A stretch of 64,000 bases of DNA, taken from assembly GCF_002795845.1 (NCBI RefSeq), contig NZ_CP011797.1:581501-645500 (forward strand). Reading direction: 5' to 3'. The notes under the pieces were generated by a model. It was not told the DNA's origin and made no database searches. It saw only the letters and a program-made list of their open reading frames with translations. Both the position numbers and the translations under genes were made by a program. This stretch comes from Reinekea forsetii. GTDB taxonomy: Bacteria; Pseudomonadota; Gammaproteobacteria; Pseudomonadales; Natronospirillaceae. Shown here one piece after another: positions 44,921-52,676 of the stretch. The first letter of the stretch is position 1, and each line of letters opens with the position of its first letter.

Positions 44921-45031
44921 CCTGCCAGATGCGTGTCTAACCTCGGCCGCACAGGCCGTTGAGATTGTTATCGTCGATTACACAAACGACTGAAACCCTT
45001 AAAAATAACCCCTTGTATTTGGAGGCCGCAA

Positions 45032-45931
45032 ATGAAAATTGCCCTTGATCCCTTTATGCACCGACACCTGAGCCTCGAACAGTTGCCATCGAAAGTCGCC
45101 GAACTGGGTTATGACTGGATGGAGCTGAGCCCGCGCGGCGATTTTTTGGAATGGTTTAAGGCCCCGAGGGTCTTTCCGGACCGGCTGCGGTCCTTTAAAA
45201 AGGCCTTGTCCTCGGCCAATGTCGGCGTTGCTTCACTGCTGCCGATGTACCGCTGGGCATCCAATGATGAGGTCGAGCGCAGTGCCGCAGTGCGGCATTG
45301 GAAGCGCGCGATCGAGATCGCCGTGGAACTGGGCGTGGACACCTTGAATTCGGAATTCGGTCGCGGTCCGCACCCGGATAAGGGCAGCTGTTACAGCTGC
45401 CACACCGGATCGTTGATGGAAACCTGTGAAGATGCTTGGTGGCGTTCGATGGAAGAGCTGGTGCCGGTGCTGGAGCGCGAGGGCATTAACCTGCACATCG
45501 AACCGCACCCGGAAGACTGGGTCGAAACTCTGCAGCCCTCGGTTGATCTGATTCGCACCGTCAACTCGGCCAATGTGAAGTTCCTTTACTGCACGCCGCA
45601 TACCTTTTATTTCGGCGATGACACCGTTGCCATGCTGCGCGAGTGTGCCGATGTGTTGGCCCATGTGCACATTGCCGATACCTTTAACCATAAGGCCAGT
45701 TCCGGTTTGCGTTACATCATCAATCCGCCCGGTTCAACGGCACGGGTGCACCAGCATCTGAACATGGGTCAGGGCGAGGTGCCTTGGGACGACTTCTATC
45801 GCACGCTGGCCGAAATCGGCTTCGACGGCATTATGACCGCCTGCGTCTTTGCCTGGGAAGAAAAGGCCGATCAAAGCGGCCGTTTTATGCGCAGCGAAAT
45901 GCAGCGTTACATCGATAAGTACGCCCAGTAG
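45032..45931 (+). CDS. iolH: IolH-like sugar phosphate isomerase/epimerase family protein
   Basis: 299 residues, xylose-isomerase-like TIM barrel. MKIALDPFMHRHLSLEQLPS, LGYDWMELSPRGDFLEWF, GVASLLPMYRWASNDE and the segment LNSEFGRGPHPDKGSCYSC strongly recall IolH of actinobacterial and Bacillus inositol loci. Metal-site residues of the superfamily are likely the Glu and His in INLHIEPHPEDW and HVHIADTFNH. Good Shine-Dalgarno (TTGGAGG). IolH function itself is not established. First gene of the operon. Confidence 0.75.
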   Translation: MKIALDPFMHRHLSLEQLPSKVAELGYDWMELSPRGDFLEWFKAPRVFPDRLRSFKKALSSANVGVASLLPMYRWASNDEVERSAAVRHWKRAIEIAVELGVDTLNSEFGRGPHPDKGSCYSCHTGSLMETCEDAWWRSMEELVPVLEREGINLHIEPHPEDWVETLQPSVDLIRTVNSANVKFLYCTPHTFYFGDDTVAMLRECADVLAHVHIADTFNHKASSGLRYIINPPGSTARVHQHLNMGQGEVPWDDFYRTLAEIGFDGIMTACVFAWEEKADQSGRFMRSEMQRYIDKYAQ

Positions 45932-45946
45932 GTAGCCGTGAATAGG

Positions 45947-45960
45947 GTGCCTTCGGGCAC
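45947..45960 (+). other. UUCG-tetraloop hairpin between operon genes
   Basis: GTGCC-TTCG-GGCAC, a very stable C(UUCG)G hairpin between the IolH-like gene and the dehydrogenase gene. Likely stabilises upstream mRNA or trims downstream expression. Confidence 0.5.
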
Positions 45961-46041
45961 GGCCTGAGCCATGCCTGCTAATGTCAGGTTCGTCCGGGTG
46001 AGACAGATTTATCAAATAAATTATTTTTTGGAGCACAGATT

Positions 46042-47214
46042 ATGATTAACGGCGAAAAAACAACGGGCCAAGCCCTGCGTTGGGGCATGGTCGGAGGCGG
46101 TCGGACCGGGCAGGTGGGTTATAAACATCGCACCGGCGCCCAGCGCGATGGCACCTATCAGTTGCTGGCGGGCGCCTTTGATCTGGATGCGGAACAGGGG
46201 CGTGATTTTGGCCGCAACCTTGGCGTGGCAGAGGAGCGCTGTTATGCGACCTACCAGGAACTGATTGCATCCGAATCGCAACGCGCGGATGGCGTGGAGG
46301 TAGTCTCGGTAGCAACCCCGAATTTCAGCCATTATGAAATCACCCGGGCATTGCTGCAGGCCGGCATTCATGTGGTCTGCGAAAAGCCCCTGTTTTTTAC
46401 CGTGGCCGAATGCGTGGAGATTAAAAAGTTGGCCGAGGAGAAAGGCCTGATCGTCGGCGTGACCTATGGCTTCACCGGTCATCCGCTGGTGCATCAGATG
46501 GCCGCTATGGTGGCCAAAGGCATGTTGGGTGATATCCGGTTGATCGATCTGCAATACACCCATGGCTTCAATGCCGGGGACGATAGCGATGCTTCCGAGG
46601 CCGTGAAATGGCGCACCAATCCAAAAACCTCCGGTCCGACCTTCGTCTTGGGCGATATTGGCACCCATCTGTATTACCTCAGCGAAGTGGTCTTGCCGGA
46701 ACTCAAGATTGAAAAGCTGCTCTGCGACCGGAAGTCCTTTATTGCCAGTCGAGAACCGTTGGAAGATCACGCCACGGTGCTGATGCATTACCACAACGGT
46801 GCCCGCGGACGCCTATGGGTCACGTCGGTCAATGCCGGCAACATGGGCTCGCAGCGCTATCGGTTTGTGGGCTCGAAGGCGTCAGTGGAATGGTCCGATG
46901 CCCACCCCGATCAATTGTCTTATGAGATCCAGGGTGAACCCATTCGCATCTTGCATCACGGCATGCCCTACCTAGAAGCGGAAAGCCTCGCCCTCGATCG
47001 CATGGGTGCTTTGCACACCGAAGGCCTGGGTGACAGCTGGGCTAATATTTATCTGTGGATTGCCCAGGCCATTCGAGCGCAGCAACGCGCTGATCAGGTC
47101 TTTTTGGCTGGGCATCACTGTCCCGGTATCGACGCTGGAACCGAAGGGGTGCGTTGGTTGGAGAATTGCGTGCGCTCGGCCGATGCCGACGCCAGCTGGG
47201 TTGAATATACATAA
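46042..47214 (+). CDS. Gfo/Idh/MocA-family NAD(P)-dependent dehydrogenase
   Basis: 390 residues. N-terminal Rossmann domain (WGMVGGGRTGQVGYKHRTGA), the EKP motif with the catalytic-lysine neighbourhood (HVVCEKPLFFTVAECVEIK) and a C-terminal substrate domain containing DIGTHLYYLSEVVLPELKI, where the D-x3-H motif (DIGTH) matches the family. Such enzymes oxidise inositols, scyllo-inositol or sugars at a ring hydroxyl, or reduce 3-keto sugars. Shine-Dalgarno TTTGGAG. The substrate is open. Confidence 0.85.
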   Translation: MINGEKTTGQALRWGMVGGGRTGQVGYKHRTGAQRDGTYQLLAGAFDLDAEQGRDFGRNLGVAEERCYATYQELIASESQRADGVEVVSVATPNFSHYEITRALLQAGIHVVCEKPLFFTVAECVEIKKLAEEKGLIVGVTYGFTGHPLVHQMAAMVAKGMLGDIRLIDLQYTHGFNAGDDSDASEAVKWRTNPKTSGPTFVLGDIGTHLYYLSEVVLPELKIEKLLCDRKSFIASREPLEDHATVLMHYHNGARGRLWVTSVNAGNMGSQRYRFVGSKASVEWSDAHPDQLSYEIQGEPIRILHHGMPYLEAESLALDRMGALHTEGLGDSWANIYLWIAQAIRAQQRADQVFLAGHHCPGIDAGTEGVRWLENCVRSADADASWVEYT

Positions 47215-47235
47215 GACTAACTTGGGAACACCACT

Positions 47236-48177
47236 ATGAGATTATCAATTTGTACCGATGCGATGTCCGATTTGTCCTTTACCGATATGCTCGATAAATG
47301 CGTCAAGTTGGGTGTTGAAGGACTGGAAATGACTGGCGGAGGTTGGTCGCGCGCGCCGCACTTTCGCGCCGATGAACTGCTCAAAGACAAGGGTCTGTTA
47401 AATCGTAAGCTGAAGGAAATTGCGGCGCGCGGCTTGGAAATTGCGGCGCTGAACTGTTCTGCTAATGCGCTTGACCCCGGCCTAATGGGTCAACGTCATC
47501 GGCTCGAAATGGAACAAACCATTCGCCTGGCGGGTGACATTGGGGTGAAAAAAATTGTCACCATGTCCGGCCTGCCGGAGGCCGCGCCCGGCGACTCGGT
47601 GCCCAACTGGCTGGTTTACACCAAAAGCTGGCCGGACGAGATGCCCGAGCGGGACCGCTATCAATGGCAAGATCGAGCCTTTCCACTCTGGCATGAACTG
47701 GTCAAACTCGCGACCGAGGTGGGCGTGGAAAAAATCGCCCTGGAAAACTTCTCGGCCATGCTGGTCTGGAATCCAGAAACCCTGTTCAGGTTGCGCAACG
47801 AGGTGGGTCCGATGGTGGGTATGAACCTGGATCCGAGCCATCTGTTCTGGATGGGTGCGGACCCGATTGCCGGGGCCCGAGCCTTGGGTGATGCCATCCA
47901 CCATGTGCACGGCAAGGATACCCGGATTGAGCGGGGTATGGCCGATGTCAATGGCTTGCTGGAGTTGCGCGACGTCACCGACGTGGCCAATCGAGCCTGG
48001 AATTATGTCGCTGTCGGGGCTGGACATGATCTGCAGTGGTGGAAGGAGTTTTTCTCTGTGGTCGGGATGCAGGGCTACAACGATTGGGTCTCGCTAGAAA
48101 TGGAAGATTTCACAATGTCGACCAATGCCGGCATCCAGTCGTCTATCGACGCTTTGCAGGCGAGCATCCTCAGGTAA
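47236..48177 (+). CDS. Sugar phosphate isomerase/epimerase (TIM barrel)
   Basis: 313 residues. MRLSICTDAMSDLSFTDMLD, LGVEGLEMTGGGWSRAPHFR, then IALENFSAMLVWNPETLF, GMNLDPSHLFWMGADP and IHHVHGKDTRIERGMADVNG give the metal-binding acidic and histidine ligands of the xylose-isomerase-like superfamily. This subfamily often accompanies Gfo/Idh/MocA enzymes. Starts 22 bases after the dehydrogenase. Epimerase, isomerase or dehydratase action cannot be chosen from sequence. Confidence 0.8.
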   Translation: MRLSICTDAMSDLSFTDMLDKCVKLGVEGLEMTGGGWSRAPHFRADELLKDKGLLNRKLKEIAARGLEIAALNCSANALDPGLMGQRHRLEMEQTIRLAGDIGVKKIVTMSGLPEAAPGDSVPNWLVYTKSWPDEMPERDRYQWQDRAFPLWHELVKLATEVGVEKIALENFSAMLVWNPETLFRLRNEVGPMVGMNLDPSHLFWMGADPIAGARALGDAIHHVHGKDTRIERGMADVNGLLELRDVTDVANRAWNYVAVGAGHDLQWWKEFFSVVGMQGYNDWVSLEMEDFTMSTNAGIQSSIDALQASILR

Positions 48178-48186
48178 CACTGTTGC

Positions 48187-48212
48187 CCGGCACAGCCGAA
48201 AGCCTGTGCCGG
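48187..48212 (+). other. Intercistronic hairpin
   Basis: Nine-base-pair stem CCGGCACAG / CTGTGCCGG, loop CCGAAAGC, between the second and third isomerase genes and not followed by a T run. Probably an mRNA-stability element. Confidence 0.5.
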
Positions 48213-48240
48213 ACTATTTATGTTTAAGGCTTGAAGTACC

Positions 48241-49182
48241 ATGAAGCAATCACCAAGCAGCCCCATGACACTGACCTGTGCCCCCTGTTGCTGGGGCGTC
48301 GATGATGTCAACAATCCGCATCTGCCGGCCTGGCGTCAAGTCTTGACCGAGGCAGCGCAAGCCGGTTTTGGCGGATTGGAATTGGGACCCTATGGTTATA
48401 TGCCCCGGGACGTCGATTTGCTCACCGCAGAGCTTCGGCACAGCGGTCTGTTTATTGTCGCGGGGACAATCTTCGATGATTTGGTCAGTCTCGGCAATCG
48501 ACAGAATTTGCTCGAGCAAACGGATGCGATTTGCGCGCTCATCCGTCAATTGCCCACGCCGCCGGCCAGCCCGGGTCAGCGTTACGGCGGACCTTATTTG
48601 ACCGTAATGGATTGGGGGCATGATGAACGTGACTTTAATGCCGGCCATAGCGCCCGAGCGCCGCGCTTAGCGCCGGAGCAGTGGCATAACATGGTCAGTA
48701 ATATTCGCGCCATCGCTGCCTTGGCGCAAGACAAATACGCAATCCGCACCGTTATACATCCACATGCGGGTGGTTACATCGAATTTGCCGATGAGTTGCA
48801 CCGCATTGTCAGTGATATCGACAATGACACGGCGGGATTGTGCCTGGACACCGGCCATCTGATGTACGCCGGGATGGATCCGGTTGCGACCTTGCAACGC
48901 TATTGGTCTCGGGTCGATTACATCCACTTCAAGGACATCAATCAGACTATTTTTCAACAGGTCCTGGGCAAATCTATACGTTTTTTCGATGCCTGCGCTG
49001 AAGGGGTGATGTGTCCAATCGGGCAAGGCAATATTGACTATCCGGCGATTCACACCTTGCTGCGGGAAAAGGCTTATGCGGGCTTTATCACCATTGAACA
49101 GGAGCGCGATCCGCGTAACACGGCCTCGGTGCTGGACGATCTCACTTGGTCAAAAAACTACCTGGCCAAGATAGGCTTTTAG
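48241..49182 (+). CDS. IolE/MocC-like sugar isomerase or inosose dehydratase
   Basis: 313 residues, TIM barrel. AGFGGLELGPYGYMPRDVDL, VIHPHAGGYIEFADELHRIV, GLCLDTGHLMYAGMDPVATL, VDYIHFKDINQTIFQQVLGK and IGQGNIDYPAIHTLLREKAY follow the layout of 2-keto-myo-inositol dehydratase (IolE) and MocC relatives, which dehydrate keto-cyclitols. A further member of the same operon direction, after a 63-base gap. Exact activity inferred. Confidence 0.75.
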   Translation: MKQSPSSPMTLTCAPCCWGVDDVNNPHLPAWRQVLTEAAQAGFGGLELGPYGYMPRDVDLLTAELRHSGLFIVAGTIFDDLVSLGNRQNLLEQTDAICALIRQLPTPPASPGQRYGGPYLTVMDWGHDERDFNAGHSARAPRLAPEQWHNMVSNIRAIAALAQDKYAIRTVIHPHAGGYIEFADELHRIVSDIDNDTAGLCLDTGHLMYAGMDPVATLQRYWSRVDYIHFKDINQTIFQQVLGKSIRFFDACAEGVMCPIGQGNIDYPAIHTLLREKAYAGFITIEQERDPRNTASVLDDLTWSKNYLAKIGF

Positions 49183-49194
49183 TTAGCCCACAAC

Positions 49195-49224
49195 AAAAAG
49201 GGCAAAGCCGTTGGCTTTACCCTT
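49195..49224 (-). terminator. Terminator of the cold-shock gene
   Basis: Imperfect stem GGGCAAAGCC / GGCTTTACCC with loop GTT; on the minus strand it is followed by TTTTT (AAAAA at 49195-49199 on +). Also ends close to the stop of the convergent isomerase gene. Confidence 0.7.
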
Positions 49225-49252
49225 AGATTAATCGCGACCCTTAGGTCAACAA

Positions 49253-49462
49253 TTAGATAGCAGTGATGTTTTCTGCTTGTGGGCCTTTCTGGCCTTGAGT
49301 TACTACGAACTCAACTTTCTGGCCTTCAGCCAAAGTCTTGAAACCTGAACCTTCAATAGCGCTGAAGTGTGCGAAAACGTCTGGGCCATTTTCTTGCTCG
49401 ATGAAACCAAAACCTTTAGTTTCGTTGAACCATTTAACTGTGCCAGTAGTTTTGTTAGACAT
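49253..49462 (-). CDS. cspA: Cold-shock protein (CspA family)
   Basis: 69 residues, a single cold-shock domain. RNA-binding motifs RNP1 (KGFGFIEQE) and RNP2 (DVFAHFSAI) are intact. Binds single-stranded RNA to melt secondary structure. Shine-Dalgarno AGGA. Preceded by a promoter and a leader of about 145 bases, the arrangement that lets cspA-type mRNAs respond to temperature; whether this paralogue is cold-induced is not known. Confidence 0.93.
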   Translation of the reverse strand: MSNKTTGTVKWFNETKGFGFIEQENGPDVFAHFSAIEGSGFKTLAEGQKVEFVVTQGQKGPQAENITAI

Positions 49463-50266
49463 GATATGTGTATCCTGAAAAATATATTATTTGCGCCTGT
49501 AAAGGCTTCGATAGCTGAAAAATCGACTGGAACTTAAAAACTTCAGGACGATGACTTACAAAAGCAACGTATTGGAGCAGTTAAAATTTAGACTTTCTTT
49601 CTTGCTGAGCGGAATTATAGGCATTCTAGAACCGGTGTCAATGGCAGCTGCGGAATATATTGCCATTAGTTCGCTCCGGCCCACTTTTTTAACGAGTTTT
49701 TGACCTTTTGGGCAGCATAAGACAGATCACTGCTGGCCTTAGCCGGGTCGCGTTTAACACGCCGTTAAACCTCGAAGATTAAATAATTGGCTTATTTTTC
49801 AATGGCTTAGATGTTACTTATCGAGGCGACCGGGTAGCCGTCGGCAGGGCCCTGATGCGACTGAGACCCTGCCGGTGGCCAGAAATCAATGCTGGTTCGG
49901 TTGGCGATGCGCAAGAAAATATTTTTTCCGTGCTGCTTTTAAGCAGCCCAGAGCAGTAATATCACCGATGCCAGCGCACCAGGATGCCGATCCAGCTCAT
50001 AGGTTGTTACCCCTAGTCGAACTCGGCGATAGTAGAGGTCAGCAGAAAATTGCGCCAATGAATAATCCGACCCCAGTAAAGTCCCAACTTTTATCGATAT
50101 CGTCCTGAGACAGCTCGCCGAGCCAATGCTATTGTGTGTGCCGAGTCGGATTGTCCGGCCAACCCGACCCCCGGAAGTACTCTATGCTCCTGTCGCTCCG
50201 TCCTTATTTGTCGCCATTCCGGTTGATGTTTGCTCTGTGGGCCTCGGTCCACATAAGACACTTAGC
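49463..50266. other. Leader of cspA and gene-poor stretch to the flavoprotein
   Basis: About 800 bases. 49463 to about 49606 is the presumed cspA 5' leader. From 49650 to 50266 I see only low-quality open frames and no repeat or RNA structure I can name. The TIGR03862 gene's upstream open frame runs back to 50126 but has no good start. Confidence 0.5.
49614..49641 (-). promoter_or_regulatory. Sigma-70 promoter of cspA
   Basis: Both hexamers are consensus on the minus strand: TTGACA (49636-49641) and TATAAT (49614-49619) separated by 16 bases. Predicted start near 49606 gives an unusually long 5' leader. Confidence 0.8.
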
Positions 50267-51529
50267 ATGAGCGTGGCCCAGTCTGCAGTCCAGGCCATCG
50301 TTATAGGCGCCGGTCCGGCGGGTTTGATGGCCGCCGAACAATTGGTCCAGGCTGGCATGTCGGTGGCCGTTTACGATGCGATGCCCTCGGTCGGCCGCAA
50401 GTTATTGCGGGCGGGCATCGGTGGGCTGAATCTTACCCATGCTGAAAATAAAGCCGATTTCATAAGTCGTTTCGGCCAGCAGACCGAAAAGGTCGAGGCC
50501 TGGTTGCAGGAATTCGACGCCGACGCGCTGCGTTCTTGGGCCGCCGACCTGGGCATAGAGACCTTTGTCGGCAGTTCTGGCCGAGTTTTCCCAACCGCTA
50601 AGAAGGCTGCACCGCTATTGCGTGCCTGGCTGCATCGACTGCGTGTTGGCGGGGCACAATTTCATGTGCGCCACCGCTGGACCGGCTGGGATGATCAGGG
50701 CCGACTGCTGTTTAGCCACGCGGATGGCCCATTAGCGGTCACGGCGCCGGTGATTATTTACGCCTTTGGTGGCGGCAGTTGGGCGCGCCTTGGCTCAGAT
50801 GGCCAATGGCGCAGTCAGTTTACCCAACGGGGCATCCAATGTGCGCCGTTCCGGCCCAGTAACGGCGGCTTCCGTTACGACTGGAGCGACGGCTTTCGCG
50901 CCGATCAAGCGGGCCAGCCGTTGAAGTCGGTGGCCCTATCGGTCACCTCGGTCGAGGGCATCGGTTGGCGCAAAAAGGGCGATGCGGTTATTGCCGGGGA
51001 AGGTCTGGAGGGCAGTCTTATCTATGCGGCGTCCGCAGCCATCCGTGACCAGATTGAGCAGCAGGGCAGTTGTACTGTTTACTGGGATTTGTTTCCCGAC
51101 CAGAGCGCGGCGCATTTGGCCCAGGTGCTCAGTCGTCGCCGAGCGGGTGACTCGCTGAGCAATGTTTTGCGTCGGCAACTCAAACTGACGGGTGTAAAGC
51201 TAGCGCTATTGAAAGAGCTCAGCAGTAAAGAGCAAATGGGCCGAATAGATGAGCTGCCGAGACTACTCAAGGCGCTCCCGCATCATTTAACCGCCTGTCG
51301 AGATATCGATGAGGCAATCAGTACCGCCGGCGGGGTTGAGTTCGCTGAACTCACTGAAGGTCTGATGTTGCGTCAGCTGCCGGGTCAGTTTTGCGTCGGT
51401 GAGATGCTTGATTGGGAAGCACCCACCGGCGGCTACCTGCTAACCGCCTGTTATGCCAGCGGGGTAGTCGCCGGCCGTGCTGCGCGCGACTATTTACGTC
51501 AACAGTCGCTGCCCTCAATTATCCCCTAA
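50267..51529 (+). CDS. TIGR03862-type flavoprotein (BaiN/YhiN-like FAD oxidoreductase)
   Basis: 420 residues from ATG 50267, just before the FAD-binding motif VIGAGPAGLMAAEQLVQAGM; the upstream open frame lacks family likeness. Other marks: GRKLLRAGIGGLNLTHAENK, LGIETFVGSSGRVFPTAKKA, IIYAFGGGSWARLGSDGQW and TGGYLLTACYASGVVAGRAA. Related to HI0933/YhiN flavoproteins; function not established. Monocistronic. Confidence 0.85.
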   Translation: MSVAQSAVQAIVIGAGPAGLMAAEQLVQAGMSVAVYDAMPSVGRKLLRAGIGGLNLTHAENKADFISRFGQQTEKVEAWLQEFDADALRSWAADLGIETFVGSSGRVFPTAKKAAPLLRAWLHRLRVGGAQFHVRHRWTGWDDQGRLLFSHADGPLAVTAPVIIYAFGGGSWARLGSDGQWRSQFTQRGIQCAPFRPSNGGFRYDWSDGFRADQAGQPLKSVALSVTSVEGIGWRKKGDAVIAGEGLEGSLIYAASAAIRDQIEQQGSCTVYWDLFPDQSAAHLAQVLSRRRAGDSLSNVLRRQLKLTGVKLALLKELSSKEQMGRIDELPRLLKALPHHLTACRDIDEAISTAGGVEFAELTEGLMLRQLPGQFCVGEMLDWEAPTGGYLLTACYASGVVAGRAARDYLRQQSLPSIIP

Positions 51530-51545
51530 CCCGCGGTCACCCAGC

Positions 51546-52037
51546 TCAGAGTGTCTTCGCCATGTTGAGGCCTGTAATATTGAATCCGACGGCTTGATAC
51601 AAAGCCAAGGCCCGGGTGTTTTCGAAGGCTACTCTCAGCTTAAGTTGCGTCACGCCTTGGTGCTTTAATTTCCGTTCTAAGGCGTCAATAGCCGCTCGAC
51701 CCAAACCTTTATTGCGCAGCTCCGAGAAGATAACGAAGTCATTAATAAATACGGTATGAGTTTTTTCAGTGTCGGTGAGCCAAAAATATCCGATCTGCTG
51801 TGCAGATCTATTCTGTTTGGTGTCGCCATCGATCTCGATGCTGAGTAAGTGATGGCCCGGCTGGGCCTTGCCGGCCGGAAAACTCTCTGCTAACGCGGTT
51901 TCGGCTTGCACCAATGCCTGAGCCAATGGCACTCTAAAGTTAAGCGAAATTTCTTGGCCATAGTCGGCAATAAAGTAACGTCGATAGTCGTCAAACTGCG
52001 CGGCGTTTAGCGGCTGAAACTTGATCATTATGCGCAT
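51546..52037 (-). CDS. GNAT-family N-acetyltransferase
   Basis: 163 residues from ATG 52037, preceded by AGGGTGG; ATG 52028 is also possible. The acetyl-CoA loop is RNKGLGRAAIDALERKL, followed by TQLKLRVAFENTRALALYQA and VGFNITGLNM, typical of the fold. Convergent with the flavoprotein gene. Target unknown. Confidence 0.8.
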   Translation of the reverse strand: MRIMIKFQPLNAAQFDDYRRYFIADYGQEISLNFRVPLAQALVQAETALAESFPAGKAQPGHHLLSIEIDGDTKQNRSAQQIGYFWLTDTEKTHTVFINDFVIFSELRNKGLGRAAIDALERKLKHQGVTQLKLRVAFENTRALALYQAVGFNITGLNMAKTL

Positions 52038-52676
52038 ATCCACCCTGGTCTATTTACACTCATTAGCCTTTAGGATTTTGTCGCCCATTCGTCGCAGCGA
52101 CCAACCCGTAGCACTGGCAAGAAACATTTTCCTCGAAACAAACGGCACAAGAATCCTGACCGCTCTAAGCCATGAGTATTGGTTGCTCTTGCGCCGATGT
52201 TACGAATCAATTTGATAAAGATTCTAACCGAAATAACCTAGGTCGTTTGATATTTTCACTCCAAGCGAGCCAAGGTGGTTTACTTATTCCCAGGGGGTAC
52301 TCGGTGGAATTGTAGCCGGGCGGGAACTGACGGTTGCCGCAAAGGTCACGTGCGAGTTCTGATGACAAGCACGCCCCAAAAATTCGATGATAATCCTCGC
52401 GCCTATGCGCTTATTGGCCTGCCAAAGGATTGGCTGTGCAATATGAATCCTTTACAGGGATTCCTGTGGCCTATCGAACGGAGGTTGGTTACATACTATT
52501 TTTTTGCCTTACCAATTTGTCATATCAGTTCTAGGCCGCAGCCTTATAATAGTAACTTGCTGAAATTTAGAGGGATGTTGCATTAGGGAATCCTCTAAAG
52601 AGAGTCGTTCATTAGCTCAATTTATTTATAGGTCTACCGAATAGGGTGGCCTATAAAAAGGAGGAAGGAGGTTATT
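52038..52676. other. Long leader/intergenic region of the subtilase gene
   Basis: About 640 bases. A short reading frame at 52275-52586 (+) starts with GTG and has no family likeness, so I do not call it. A TATAAT (52545-52550) is a possible -10 for the subtilase gene. The hairpin and ribosome site at the right end are listed separately. Confidence 0.45.
52625..52657 (+). promoter_or_regulatory. Leader hairpin directly before the subtilase ribosome site
   Basis: Perfect 8-bp arms TTTATAGG (52625-52632) and CCTATAAA (52650-52657), extended inward by further pairs with a bulged T, loop near GAATAG. It is immediately followed by AAGGAGGAAGGAGG, a duplicated Shine-Dalgarno, then ATG 52677. Suggests mRNA stabilisation or controlled ribosome access. 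Confidence 0.5.

Larger units (their letters stand above)
44709..45031. other. Regulatory region between lacI and the isomerase operon
   Basis: 323 bases without genes; holds the two candidate operators and presumably both promoters. No clear consensus promoter stands out. Confidence 0.5.

Noticed and set aside
46021-46794. 257-residue reverse ORF over the dehydrogenase gene
   Set aside because: Antisense to a well-supported Gfo/Idh/MocA gene; no motifs or ribosome site.
47482-48027. 181-residue reverse ORF over the isomerase gene
   Set aside because: Antisense shadow with His-rich, non-folding composition.
52260-52500. Possible riboswitch (c-di-GMP-like) in the subtilase leader
   Set aside because: Some GGTCACG-type words are present but the rest of the conserved core is not; no convincing secondary structure.
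52275-52586. 103-residue ORF upstream of the subtilase gene
   Set aside because: GTG start, odd composition and no similarity; more likely untranslated leader.
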